The notes under the pieces were generated by a model. That model saw only the letters and a list, made by a program, of their open reading frames with translations. It searched no databases and was not told the DNA's origin. The position numbers were made by a program, and so were the translations under genes. Below, piece after piece: positions 1 to 9,131 of a DNA stretch of 64,000 bases. Within the stretch, counting starts at the first letter, position 1. Each line of letters begins with the position of its first letter. The stretch is from Kibdelosporangium sp040675465 (GTDB lineage: Bacteria > Actinomycetota > Actinomycetes > Mycobacteriales > Pseudonocardiaceae), in contig NZ_JBFAPA010000017.1 in NCBI RefSeq assembly GCF_040675465.1, forward strand, positions 124,001 to 188,000. Direction: 5' to 3'.

Positions 1-828
1 GATGCGGTAGGCCGGGCGGCCCAACCGGTCGGGCACGGCGTCCGGGACGTCTTCGTGCAGTTCGACGCGCATGCCCGCGGTGCGGGAGTCGGCGATCAGT
101 TCGGGCAGGTCGGCGAACTTGGGCTGGGGCAGTTCGTCGACGGGCGCGCGCAGGACGCCGATCACCTCGCGAAGGTCTTGCAGGGCTTGATGTGCGCTCT
201 CCCGGATGACCGTCGCGGCTCGCGCGATGTCCTCTTTGGACGCTGCTTGGTTGAACTCCAGCGCGCCCGCGTGCACGCTCAACAGCGACAGCCTGTGGCC
301 GAGGACGTCGTGCATCTCGCGGGCGATCTCGGTGCGGGCTTCGCGGACCGCACGGTCGCGTTCGGACCGGATCAGCTCACGCCGGTTGTGGATGTACAGC
401 CCCCACCCCACCGCCGCGCCCTGCACAGCGACCCCGAACCCCCACCAGAACCACGGCGTGAGCTCAGGTTCGGGCCGCAACTGCGAGTAGACCGTCGCCG
501 CGGCCACACTGACGCCGAACACCATCAACGTGACTTTCGGCGGCCGATGCACCGCGACGAAGAACAGGGACAGCAGCATCGCCCCGGAGATCAACTCCGA
601 GAACGTCGACAACGCCATCACCACCAACGCGACGTGCACGGGCCACCGCCGCCGCATCCACAAAGCCAGACACCCCAACACCCCCGCGAACTGATCCACG
701 TCGAACAACCACGGCGGATCCGGCAACGCCCGCAACCGCGCCCCCGCCAACACCAACCCGAAAACCACAGCAACCACAAACGCGAGCGAATCCACCACCC
801 AATCCCGCCCCGACCGCCGCACACCCAT
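1..828 (-). CDS. Sensor histidine kinase, NarL/DesK type (3' end beyond window)
   Basis: The reading frame is open from an ATG at 828 to the window edge, giving 276 residues. The first 145 or so residues are hydrophobic and form several membrane segments. A HisKA_3 dimerisation box follows with the motif REMHDVLGH; H173 is the expected autophosphorylated residue. The DLREVIGVLR stretch after it is also typical of this family. The C-terminal HATPase domain and any partner response regulator lie outside the window. The family consists of membrane sensors that phosphorylate LuxR-type regulators. The signal cannot be inferred. The frame has very high third-position GC, unlike the flanking non-coding DNA, which supports a real gene. 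Confidence 0.85.
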   Translation of the reverse strand, partial: MGVRRSGRDWVVDSLAFVVAVVFGLVLAGARLRALPDPPWLFDVDQFAGVLGCLALWMRRRWPVHVALVVMALSTFSELISGAMLLSLFFVAVHRPPKVTLMVFGVSVAAATVYSQLRPEPELTPWFWWGFGVAVQGAAVGWGLYIHNRRELIRSERDRAVREARTEIAREMHDVLGHRLSLLSVHAGALEFNQAASKEDIARAATVIRESAHQALQDLREVIGVLRAPVDELPQPKFADLPELIADSRTAGMRVELHEDVPDAVPDRLGRPAYRI

Positions 829-1828
829 ACCTCGGGACCCTAGCCGGACCAGCGACGACGCTCTTCATACTTTGGTCTCGCTCTGGCGGGGGCGGGTGAT
901 CTGGGCCGCTCTCGATGCCGAGGAGTTGGCGGGTGTGGGGGCGCCGGGCCGGCGTCGCCGTGCGGGGCCAGGGCCGTGGTTCGGACCAGGTTCGGCGCCA
1001 GGCGACCACCAGCGGGGCTGGTCGAACGCGGCACTAGGGAGGCACCTGTACGGCGACCAGGGCGACGGCGGCATCGGAGACGGCGGTGGCGGGGCGGGGG
1101 CAGCGGGGGCGGCGGGCAGCGGCTGCGAGCAGCGGGCGGCGAGGGCTGCGGGCAGCGGCGGATGGTGGCGGATGGTGGCGAGGGCGGCGACGAAGGCCAC
1201 GGGGTCGCCGGGTGGTGATGGTAGCGGTGAGGGGCAGTGACGGTGGTGGTGCAGCGGCCGTGGTGCAGCGGCCGTGGTGCAGCGGCCGTGGTGCAGCGGC
1301 CGTGGTGCAGCGGCCGTGGTGCAGCGGCCGTGGTGCAGCGGTCGTGGTGCAGCGGTCGTGGTGGTGACTGGGGCTGTTGGCGATGGGGCTGCGGTGGGTG
1401 GGGGCAGTGACGGCGGCGCGGGAGGCTGCGCAATTGCGGTGCAGGGAAGGCATGTGGACGCCCCGGGGGGCACGATCACGGCGCTGGTGGACAGGCCGCG
1501 GCGGCTACGTACGTGTTGCGGACGTGGGTCTCCACGAGCGCAGTGCGGGAGGCGCGATCGCGAAACGTGGCAGGTTCCATTGCGGTGCCTGGTGATCGAA
1601 CCGCCCCAACCATCAACTAGGCGCCGCCCCAACCCACGAAGGCGCCACTGTGGGGTGGCCATTCCGAAGACGCAGCGCGATCAGCGGGCCGCCTTCCGCG
1701 GTGTGTTCCTCAACGCCATCAACGGGTTCGTGAGCCCTCGACTCGCTTTCCTCGATGGCTACGAGGTTTTCGCCAAACCGCGATGGGTGTGATCACCCGC
1801 CCGGGCCGGGGCCCGGGCGGGTGAAAGA
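829..1828. other. Non-coding interval with low-complexity G/C repeats
   Basis: This kilobase separates the kinase gene from eccC. Open frames exist on both strands but encode only Pro/Arg/Ala-rich or Gly/Arg-rich low-complexity text with no recognisable domain. It holds a 14-bp tandem repeat at about 1247-1362 and GGC/GTG-rich stretches from 1080 to 1250. I see no RNA gene or convincing promoter. The end near 1790-1815 has a CCCGGGCCGGGGCCCGGG-like palindromic stretch just past the eccC stop, which may act in termination. Confidence 0.6.
1247..1362. repeat. 14-bp tandem repeat, about eight copies
   Basis: The unit GCAGCGGCCGTGGT repeats with copies starting at 1251, 1265, 1279, 1293, 1307, 1321, 1335 and 1349. 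The last two copies carry GTCG instead of GCCG. Because 14 is not a multiple of three, the array shifts reading frame at every copy, which argues against a coding role. Confidence 0.85.
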
Positions 1829-4800
1829 TCAGTCCTGGATCCAGGCGACGTGGATGACCTGCTGGCCCAGTTTGCGGCTGACCATGGTGCCCCGCCCGGG
1901 TGGCAACGGCTTGGTTTTGTAGGTACCCATCAGGATGCCCTCGTCCTTGCTGCCGCTGCCCACCATGCCCGGGCTGGACAGTTCCTTCAGTTTGCCGAGG
2001 ATGGGGTCGTACGACGCCCGGGAGGCGCCACCGCTGCGCCGCGTGACGATCATGTGCATACCGACGTCCTTGGCCTGCGGCAGGAACTCCTGCAACGGCT
2101 GCAGGGGGTTGCCGCTGGAGGTCGCCACGAGGTCGTAGTCGTCGACGATCACGAACAGCTCGGGACCCGACCACCAGGACCGGTTCTTCAGCTCCTCCTG
2201 GGTGGTGTCCGGGCCCGGCAGTCGTTTGCGCAGCGACCCGAGCACGTCGCCCATCATCTCGTTCAGCTGGTTCGCGCTGACCGCGTAGCCGAGCAGGTGG
2301 TTGGTGTTGATGAATCCCAGCATCGTGCGCCGGTAGTCCACCAGCAGGATGACGACGTCGTCCTCGGAGTAGCGGTCCATGATGCCGCGCACGATGGTGC
2401 GCAGCAGGTTCGTCTTGCCGGACTCGCCGTCCGCGAACGCCAGGAAGTGCGGCTCGGCGTCGAAGTCGAGGTACACCGGGGCCAGTTCGTCCTCGTTCAC
2501 GCCGATCGGGATCAGCTTGGTGTTGCGGTACTTGTCCTGCTTGAGCAGGTCGTCGTACGGCAGCAGGTCGGGCAGCAGCCGGACCGGCGGCGCGGCCGGG
2601 CCCCGCCAGCAGGACCGGATCTTGGCGATCGCGTCCTGCACACCGGCACCGACGTCCTCCGCGCTGCTGGAGTTGTCGATCCGCGGCAGGCCCACCAGGA
2701 AGTGGAGCTTGTCGCGGGACAGGCCACGGCCGGGGCGCCCCGGCGGGATGTTCACCGCGACCCGCCGGTCGATGTCGGACTCGGTCGGGTCACCCAGCCG
2801 CAGCTCGAACCGGGTGCCCATCAGGTCCTTGACCGCGGGCCGGATCTCCGCCCACCGGTTGGCCGCCACGATCACGTGCACGCCGTAGGACAGACCCTGC
2901 GAGACCAGGTTGACCACCTGGGCCTCGAGCGTCTCGAACTCCTGGCGGAAGTTCAGCCAGCCGTCCACGATCAGGAACACGTCGCCGAACGGGTCGTCCG
3001 GGATCTCGCCGCGCCGCTTGCGGTTGCGGAACTCGACCATCGAGTCGATGTTCATGTCCCGGAACCGCTGCTCGCGCTCGGCGATCAGCGACGACACCTC
3101 GGCCACCATCCGGCGGGCCAGGTCCGGGTCGAGCCGGGACGCCACGCCACCCACGTGCGGCAGGCCGCGCAGCGAGGCGAGCGTGCCACCACCGAGGTCG
3201 AGGCAGTAGAACTGCACTTCCTGCGGGGTGTGGGTGAGCGCCATGGACATCACCATGGTCCGCAGCAGCATCGACTTGCCCGACTGCGGCCCGCCGACGA
3301 TGGCCGCGTGGCCCGCCGCACCGGAGAAGTCCGCGATCAGCAGGTCACGGCGCTGCTCGTACGGCTTGTCCACGATGCCCAGCGGCATCTGCAGGCGGCC
3401 GTTGAAGTAGTTGCCGGGCACGGTGAGCCCGCGGTCGTCGGTGGGCTGCAACGGGGACAACAGGTCGTCCAGCGGGCTGGACAGGTCCAGCGGCGGCAGC
3501 CACACCTCGTGCGCGTCCGGGCCCTGGCCGACCAGCCGCTTGACGATCACGTCCAGCTCGCTGACCTCGGTGCCGCCGCCCTCCGGCTTGTTCTCCTTGG
3601 GCTGCTCGGCGGGCTTCTCCGGCTCCCGGGGGATCTCGATGAAGTCCGGCACGAACAGCCGCGGCCTGCGGTCGCTCGTCACCGGCGCCGACGGGCCCGC
3701 GGGCTGCATGCCGCCCGGCCGGTACGCGCCGGACACGTACGAGGCCTTGAACCGGACCATCGTGCTGGTGTCGAACTTCAGGTAGCCCGATCCGGGGATG
3801 GACGGCAGCTCGAAGGCGTCCGGCACGCCGATCGCGGCCCGCGACTCGGCGGCCGAGAACGTCTTGAGGCCGATCCGGTAGGACAGGTGCGAGTCCAGGC
3901 CGCGCAGCTTGCCCTCCTCCAGGCGCTGCGAGGCCAGCAGCATGTGCATCTGCAGCGACCGGCCCAGCCGGCCGATCGCGACGAACAGGTCGATGAAGTC
4001 GGGCTTCGCCGAGAGCAGCTCGGAGAACTCGTCGACCACGATGAACAGCGCGGGCAGCGGGTCGAGGTCGGCGCCGTTCTCCCTGGCCTTCTCGTACTCC
4101 CACACGTTCTTGAAGTTGCCGCCGTTCTTCAGCGCCTCCTGGCGCCGGTTCATCTCGCCCGCCAGCGCGTCCTTCATGCGGTCGACCAGGGTCAGGTCGC
4201 CCTGCAGGTTGGTGATGGTCGCGGCCACGTGCGGCGCCTCGCCCAGACCGAGGAAGGTCGCACCACCCTTGAAGTCCACCAGGACGAAGTTCAGGTTCAC
4301 CGACGAGTGCGTGGCCAGCATGCCCAGCACCAGCGTCCTGAGGAACTCGGACTTGCCGGAACCGGTGGCGCCGATGCACAGGCCGTGCGGGCCCATGCCG
4401 CCCATGGCCGCTTCCTTGATGTCCAGCTCCACCGGCTGGCCCTGCTCACCGACGCCGAACGGCACCCGGTAGCGGTCGCCGACCGGCCGCGGCCGCCAGG
4501 CCTGCTGCACGTCGAACGTCATCGGGTCGCCCGGGATGCCGAGCAGCTCCAGCAGCGTCGGGTTGGACAGCAGCGGCTCCTCGTCGCCGGTGTCCGCCGC
4601 GCCCACGCCGACCCGGTACGGCGACAGCTTGCGGGCCAGCGCCTCCGCCTCGGCGACCGACAGCGTGTCCGGGGCACCGAACCACTCCACCCCGCTGGCA
4701 CTGCGCGCACCCAGCCGGGACGGCTCGACCACCAGGCGCAGGCCACGCCGCGCGGTCAGGTTGCCCAGCGAGTCGGACAGGTCCAGCAGGGTGACCCCGA

Positions 4801-5824
4801 TCAGGCCCTCCATCAGGACGATGTTCTCCTCGCGGGTGATGTCGCCGTCGTCGATCACGATCACGATGTGCGGCTGGTCCGGCTGCGGCGGCGCGTTGCG
4901 GATGAACCGGTCGCGCTTGCGCAGCTCCTCGTCCAGCCAGGCCTCGACCTGGCTGAGCGAGCCGGCCATCAGCCGCATCTGGCCGATGCCGTCGACCATG
5001 GTGGGGTGCTGGGCGTGCGGCAGCCACTTCGCCCACTCCCACTCCTGCTTGGCCCGGCCGGTGGTGACCACCGCGATGATCACGTCGTCCGGGCTGTGGA
5101 AGGTGGCCAGCTGGCCGACCATCGCCCGGGCCAGGCCGCGGGTCAGCGCCTTGTCGCCGGTGAACCCGACCGCGGCGAAGTTGCGGATGGCCAGCGAGAT
5201 CGGCAGGTCTGGCACGATCGAGTGGGCCCGGACGAACCGGCGCAGGGCCAGCGTGGCGATCGGCTCCAGCTCGTCGACCGGGCCGGTCTGCGGCGGCACC
5301 AGGCGGGTGGCCAGCCGGGTCGAGGCGCGGCCCACCCGCAGGTGGCAGAAGTCGGCGTCGGCCTGGCGGCGCTCCCACATCCGGCGGCTGGTGGCCATCG
5401 ACCACAGCGCCTCCGGGTCCGGGTGCACCCACTCGCGCTCGGCCCGCTGGTCGCGGGCGGCCTCGCGGGCCCGGTCGCGCATCTGGCCGAGGTAGCGCAG
5501 GTAGTCCTTGCGGTCCTCGTTCATCTCGGCCTTCTTCTGCCCGCCGCTGCGGCCACCGCCGCCGGCGAACATGCCGACCATCGAGAACATCATCATGACC
5601 GGGAACAGCAGGGCCATCGGGCTGCGCCCGGCCGGGCCGCCCAGGGTGAACATCATGACGACCATGCCCAGCATGGCCAGCACCATCACGGCCGGCATCA
5701 GCTTCATCACGATGCTGCCCGGGATCACGCGCGGCACCTCGGGCGGCGGCTCCAGGTGGACCTCGCCCCCGGGCGGTCGCGGCGCTTGCAGGCGTGGCAG
5801 ACGCTTGAACTGCAGCGTGCTCAC
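1829..5824 (-). CDS. eccC: Type VII secretion ATPase EccC (fused EccCa-EccCb)
   Basis: This is the FtsK/SpoIIIE-type motor of ESX secretion, a membrane ATPase that recruits and drives substrates. Two hydrophobic segments lie near residues 35-80. They are followed by the conserved N-terminal region and three ATPase domains with P-loops GATGSGKS (485-492), GGPQSGKS (844-851) and DGESGKT (1132-1138). Walker B strands include FIVVDEFSE and LFVIVDDYD. All three ATPase domains are in one chain, whereas mycobacterial ESX-1 splits them into two proteins. I chose the GTG at 5824 because the following STLQFKRLPR matches the usual EccC start and GGAG lies just upstream. ATG 5893 and GTG 5908 are in-frame alternatives. 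The gene is divergent from eccD. Confidence 0.95.
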   Translation of the reverse strand: MSTLQFKRLPRLQAPRPPGGEVHLEPPPEVPRVIPGSIVMKLMPAVMVLAMLGMVVMMFTLGGPAGRSPMALLFPVMMMFSMVGMFAGGGGRSGGQKKAEMNEDRKDYLRYLGQMRDRAREAARDQRAEREWVHPDPEALWSMATSRRMWERRQADADFCHLRVGRASTRLATRLVPPQTGPVDELEPIATLALRRFVRAHSIVPDLPISLAIRNFAAVGFTGDKALTRGLARAMVGQLATFHSPDDVIIAVVTTGRAKQEWEWAKWLPHAQHPTMVDGIGQMRLMAGSLSQVEAWLDEELRKRDRFIRNAPPQPDQPHIVIVIDDGDITREENIVLMEGLIGVTLLDLSDSLGNLTARRGLRLVVEPSRLGARSASGVEWFGAPDTLSVAEAEALARKLSPYRVGVGAADTGDEEPLLSNPTLLELLGIPGDPMTFDVQQAWRPRPVGDRYRVPFGVGEQGQPVELDIKEAAMGGMGPHGLCIGATGSGKSEFLRTLVLGMLATHSSVNLNFVLVDFKGGATFLGLGEAPHVAATITNLQGDLTLVDRMKDALAGEMNRRQEALKNGGNFKNVWEYEKARENGADLDPLPALFIVVDEFSELLSAKPDFIDLFVAIGRLGRSLQMHMLLASQRLEEGKLRGLDSHLSYRIGLKTFSAAESRAAIGVPDAFELPSIPGSGYLKFDTSTMVRFKASYVSGAYRPGGMQPAGPSAPVTSDRRPRLFVPDFIEIPREPEKPAEQPKENKPEGGGTEVSELDVIVKRLVGQGPDAHEVWLPPLDLSSPLDDLLSPLQPTDDRGLTVPGNYFNGRLQMPLGIVDKPYEQRRDLLIADFSGAAGHAAIVGGPQSGKSMLLRTMVMSMALTHTPQEVQFYCLDLGGGTLASLRGLPHVGGVASRLDPDLARRMVAEVSSLIAEREQRFRDMNIDSMVEFRNRKRRGEIPDDPFGDVFLIVDGWLNFRQEFETLEAQVVNLVSQGLSYGVHVIVAANRWAEIRPAVKDLMGTRFELRLGDPTESDIDRRVAVNIPPGRPGRGLSRDKLHFLVGLPRIDNSSSAEDVGAGVQDAIAKIRSCWRGPAAPPVRLLPDLLPYDDLLKQDKYRNTKLIPIGVNEDELAPVYLDFDAEPHFLAFADGESGKTNLLRTIVRGIMDRYSEDDVVILLVDYRRTMLGFINTNHLLGYAVSANQLNEMMGDVLGSLRKRLPGPDTTQEELKNRSWWSGPELFVIVDDYDLVATSSGNPLQPLQEFLPQAKDVGMHMIVTRRSGGASRASYDPILGKLKELSSPGMVGSGSKDEGILMGTYKTKPLPPGRGTMVSRKLGQQVIHVAWIQD

Positions 5825-5985
5825 GGTTCTCCGGCCCCTCTTCGTCGGTCTTTGTGCCGGAACCGCCAGCGGAGCAGATCCCGGTGCGGCCATACTAAGG
5901 TCGCCCACCGACAGGGGTGCGCCATTCGGTGAATAAGCACCCGGCCTTGTGGGCAGACGGATGGACAGCTCGAAGGGGGCAGGCG
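5825..5985. promoter_or_regulatory. Divergent eccC/eccD intergenic region
   Basis: These 161 bp lie between the chosen GTG starts of eccC and eccD and must hold both promoters if both starts are right. I could not assign clear -35/-10 boxes. An AAGGGGG ribosome-binding site for eccD lies at about 5975. Confidence 0.4.
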
Positions 5986-7383
5986 GTGGCTACCGGTACC
6001 ACGGTGTTCAGCAGGGTGACGGTCGTTGCGCCCAGAACGCGCATCGACGTCGCACTTCCTGCTGACGTGTCAGTGGCTGACCTGCTGCCCATGCTGCTGG
6101 ACATGGCCAAGGAGGCCACGCCGGACGGTGGCGCGCGGCACGGCGGCTGGTGCCTGGCCAAGCTCGGCGACAGCCCGCTCGACCCGAGCCGCACGCTCGG
6201 CTCGCTGGGCATCGTCGACGGCGACATGCTGCAGCTGCGCCGACGCAACGAGAACCCCCCGCCGCCACTGTATGACGACGTCGTGGACGCGATCGCCGAG
6301 TCCGCGCCGGACAGCTTCCGGCCCTGGACCAAGCAGACCGCGAACCGCATCGGGTACGTCGCCGGCGCGCTCGCCTTGTTCGCCGCCTCGGTAGCGGTGT
6401 TCCTGGGTGGCCCCGTCAGTGGGGGCAGTGCGTTGGCGGCAGCTGTGGCCGCGGGTGCGACGGCAGTGATAGCAGTCGCCGCGGGTGCCGTCGTGGCCCG
6501 TGGGTACCAGGCGACCACGGCAGGCGTGCTCATCGCCGCCGCAGGTGGGCTGCCGATGGCGTTCGTGTCCGGCCTCTACATCGTGCCGAACGGCCTCGGC
6601 GCGGCGAACTTCCTGCTCGGCTGCGCGCTGATGGGGATCGTCGCGTCCGCCTCGATCATGCTGCTCGGCGCGGGCGTCACGACGTTCGTGGCGGCAGGCA
6701 CCGCGTCGGTGTTCGGCATCCTCGCGTTCGCCGTCGGCACCCTGATCGACCACCCCGCGCCGGGCATCGCCGCTGGTACGGCCGCCGCCGCGCTGGCCGG
6801 CATCTCGATGCTGCCGCGGCTGACCATCCAGCTGGCCAAGCTGCCGCTGCCGAACGTGCCGGGCAGCGCGGAGGACCTCAAGGAGGACTCCGGGTTCCCC
6901 GACTACCGGTCGATCGAGCGGCGCGCGGGCCTGGCGCACGAGTACATGACCGGCATGATCATCGGGTCCGGCGTGGTCGCCGCGGTCTGTGCCGTGATCG
7001 CCGCCAGCGCCCCCGGCATCTGGGGCGTGATCCTGGCCGTTCTGGTGACCCTGGTCCTGCTGCTGCGCGGCCGTACGTACGCCAACGGCAGCCAGGCGGT
7101 GGCCCTGCTGGCCACGGGCATGCTGTCCGGCGGCGGTGTGCTCATCGGCTGGCTCGTCTCGACGACCGCCTCGAACCGGCTGCTGTTCGTGTTCGGCGCG
7201 CTGGTGCTGATCGGCGCGCTGGCGCTGGTGCTCGGTGTGGTCTTCCCGGAGCAGAAGTTCTCGCCGCCGCTGCGGCGCAGCGTCGAGGTGGTCGAGGCGA
7301 TCTGCATCGCGTCCGTGCTGCCGGTGGCGCTGGCCGTGATGGACCTGTACGCCACGCTGCGGCACCTCAACTTCAAGATCTGA
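5986..7383 (+). CDS. eccD: Type VII secretion integral membrane protein EccD
   Basis: EccD forms the membrane channel scaffold of the ESX complex. The first 85 or so residues fit the cytosolic ubiquitin-like domain (VTVVAPRTRIDVALP, then LGSLGIVDGDMLQLR). From about residue 105 to the end (465 residues) the protein is a chain of roughly eleven hydrophobic helices. The GTG at 5986 was chosen over an earlier in-frame start because AAGGGGG precedes it and the ubiquitin-like fold begins at once. The stop overlaps the mycP start by one base (TGATG), so the two are translationally coupled. Confidence 0.93.
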   Translation: MATGTTVFSRVTVVAPRTRIDVALPADVSVADLLPMLLDMAKEATPDGGARHGGWCLAKLGDSPLDPSRTLGSLGIVDGDMLQLRRRNENPPPPLYDDVVDAIAESAPDSFRPWTKQTANRIGYVAGALALFAASVAVFLGGPVSGGSALAAAVAAGATAVIAVAAGAVVARGYQATTAGVLIAAAGGLPMAFVSGLYIVPNGLGAANFLLGCALMGIVASASIMLLGAGVTTFVAAGTASVFGILAFAVGTLIDHPAPGIAAGTAAAALAGISMLPRLTIQLAKLPLPNVPGSAEDLKEDSGFPDYRSIERRAGLAHEYMTGMIIGSGVVAAVCAVIAASAPGIWGVILAVLVTLVLLLRGRTYANGSQAVALLATGMLSGGGVLIGWLVSTTASNRLLFVFGALVLIGALALVLGVVFPEQKFSPPLRRSVEVVEAICIASVLPVALAVMDLYATLRHLNFKI

Positions 7384-8777
7384 TGCGCACCCGGTCGAAG
7401 CTCGCGATCGTCACGCTGGTGGCCGGCCTGGCCACCGCGCAGCCCGCGTTCGCGCAGGCCCCCGGGTCCGGCGCGACGCCGCCGCCGGTCGAGCTGGGCC
7501 GCGCCCCGGTGACCGACACCCAGAAGCCGCCGGGCAACGTCAAGTACGAGAAGAAGACCGAGTGCACCGGCTCGCTGAGCACCGGCGACATCGTCCTGCC
7601 GAACAAGCCGTGGGGCCAGCAGCAGCTGCGGATCGAGGAGGCGCAGAAGTTCGCCACCGGCAAGGGCCAGGTGGTGGCGGTGATCGACACCGGCGTGCGG
7701 GTGCACGACTTCCTGCCCCGTGAGCGGCTGATCGACGGCCCGGACTACGTGAACACCACGGCGAACTCGACCGAGGACTGCGACGGGCACGGCACCGAGG
7801 TCGCCGGGATCATCGCCGCGCGCACGCCGGACTCGACGCAGATCGGGTTCACCGGGGTGGCGCCGGACGCCAAGATCAAGGCCATCCGGCAGTCCAGCGA
7901 GAAGTACCGGGGCACCCCGCAGCCAACGACGGACAACCCGCAGCCGCAGGAGCAGAACGCGGGCGACCTGAACACGCTCGCGCAGGCGATCCGCAACGCC
8001 GCCGACGACCCGGCGGTCACCGTGATCAACATGTCGGTGGACAGCTGCCGGTCGTCGGCGAAACCGATCTCCGACGCGGAGCGGGACCTGCAGCGGACCC
8101 TGCGGTACGCGGTGGACCACAACAAGGTGGTCGTGGCGTCGGCGGGCAACAAGGGCAACAACTGCCCGGACCCGAACAACGGCCGCGACCCCAACAACCC
8201 CGCGTACATCGTCACGCCGCCGTGGTTCGCCGACGACGTGCTCTCGGTGGCCGCCGTGGACCGCAAGGGCAACCTGGCCGACTTCAGCGTGCAGGGGCCG
8301 TGGGTGAGCGTGGCCGGGCCGGGCACCGAGATCATCTCGCTCGACCCGTCCGGCAAGCTGGCGAACCTGACCATCGACGGCGGCAGGTCGATCCCGATCC
8401 AGGGCACCAGCTTCGCGGCGCCGTACGTGGCCGGGGTCGCCGCGCTGGTGCGGGAACGGTTCCCGAAGCTGACCGCGCGCGAGGTGATGAACCGGATCAA
8501 GGCCACCGCGCAGCACCCCTCCGCGCCGGGCGGCCGGGACAACCGGGTCGGCTACGGCATGATCAACCCGATCGCCGCGCTGACCGCGATGATCCCGTCG
8601 GAGTCCGGGATCGCGGCGGACAAGGCGGTGGCGCTGCCGCCGAACATGCCGCCGTACAAGCGGAAGGACTGGTCGGCGATGAACGTGGCGCTGATCGGCA
8701 CCGGCGGCGGGATCGTGCTGCTGCTGTTGACCATGTTCATCATGCACACCCTGCGCCGCAACAAAAAGGTGTCCTGA
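7383..8777 (+). CDS. mycP: Mycosin, type VII secretion-associated subtilisin-like serine protease
   Basis: This is the membrane-anchored S8 protease of ESX systems, needed for complex stability and substrate processing. A signal peptide spans about residues 1-25 and ends in a PAFAQA-like cleavage site. The catalytic triad is D102 (AVIDTGV), H136 (CDGHGTEVAG) and S343 (GTSFAAPYVAG), with oxyanion N256. The C-terminus has one transmembrane helix (ALIGTGGGIVLLLLTMFIM) and a short basic tail. Length (464 residues) is normal for mycosins. It sits between eccD and the secreted-substrate genes, as in other ESX loci. Confidence 0.94.
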   Translation: MRTRSKLAIVTLVAGLATAQPAFAQAPGSGATPPPVELGRAPVTDTQKPPGNVKYEKKTECTGSLSTGDIVLPNKPWGQQQLRIEEAQKFATGKGQVVAVIDTGVRVHDFLPRERLIDGPDYVNTTANSTEDCDGHGTEVAGIIAARTPDSTQIGFTGVAPDAKIKAIRQSSEKYRGTPQPTTDNPQPQEQNAGDLNTLAQAIRNAADDPAVTVINMSVDSCRSSAKPISDAERDLQRTLRYAVDHNKVVVASAGNKGNNCPDPNNGRDPNNPAYIVTPPWFADDVLSVAAVDRKGNLADFSVQGPWVSVAGPGTEIISLDPSGKLANLTIDGGRSIPIQGTSFAAPYVAGVAALVRERFPKLTAREVMNRIKATAQHPSAPGGRDNRVGYGMINPIAALTAMIPSESGIAADKAVALPPNMPPYKRKDWSAMNVALIGTGGGIVLLLLTMFIMHTLRRNKKVS

Positions 8778-8834
8778 GGGAACCGCTGCCGGTTCTCCCG
8801 CGTCGGAGCGCTATCCGACCTTGGAGGTACCGGC

Positions 8835-9131
8835 GTGAAGATCGACCCGGACTGGGTGAGCGCGTACGCCAAGACCGCCGTCAAGGGCGCCGACCAGCTG
8901 TCCGCGGTCGCCGTCGGGGACCCGTTGGGCAGCGACGCGTTCGGTGAGCTGGGCCGCCAAGTGCACACGGCGGAGGCGTACACCCGTGCGGCCGCGGCCC
9001 TGCGCTCCCAGCTGACCCGCGCCATCGAGACCCTGCACTCGGCGTCCGACAGCCTGAACGAGGTCGTCTCCAGATACACCGACAACGAGCACGGCAACGT
9101 CCGCACGATCAAGCGGGCGGAGCGGACATGA
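8835..9131 (+). CDS. EspC-like type VII secretion target (small helical protein)
   Basis: This is a 98-residue, mostly helical protein beginning MKIDPDWVSAYAKTAVKGAD, resembling the EspC/DUF2580 group of small ESX-associated secreted proteins. It lacks a WxG motif and a signal peptide. A strong GGAGG site at 8823-8827 sets the GTG start at 8835. Its stop overlaps the next start by four bases (ATGA), so the pair is probably co-translated and may act as a substrate pair. Family assignment rests on sequence style and position. Confidence 0.75.
   Translation: MKIDPDWVSAYAKTAVKGADQLSAVAVGDPLGSDAFGELGRQVHTAEAYTRAAAALRSQLTRAIETLHSASDSLNEVVSRYTDNEHGNVRTIKRAERT

Noticed and set aside
1247..1362. Possible CRISPR array
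   Set aside because: The 14-bp units are directly adjacent with no spacers, and no cas genes are near.
865..1662. Minus-strand frame rich in Pro, Arg and His
   Set aside because: It runs through the 14-bp repeat array, has no recognisable domain or ribosome-binding site, and changes composition with the DNA repeats.
1850..5932. Plus-strand open frame of 1,360 codons
   Set aside because: It lies antisense to eccC, encodes His/Arg/Val-rich text without domains, and arises from the high third-position GC of eccC.
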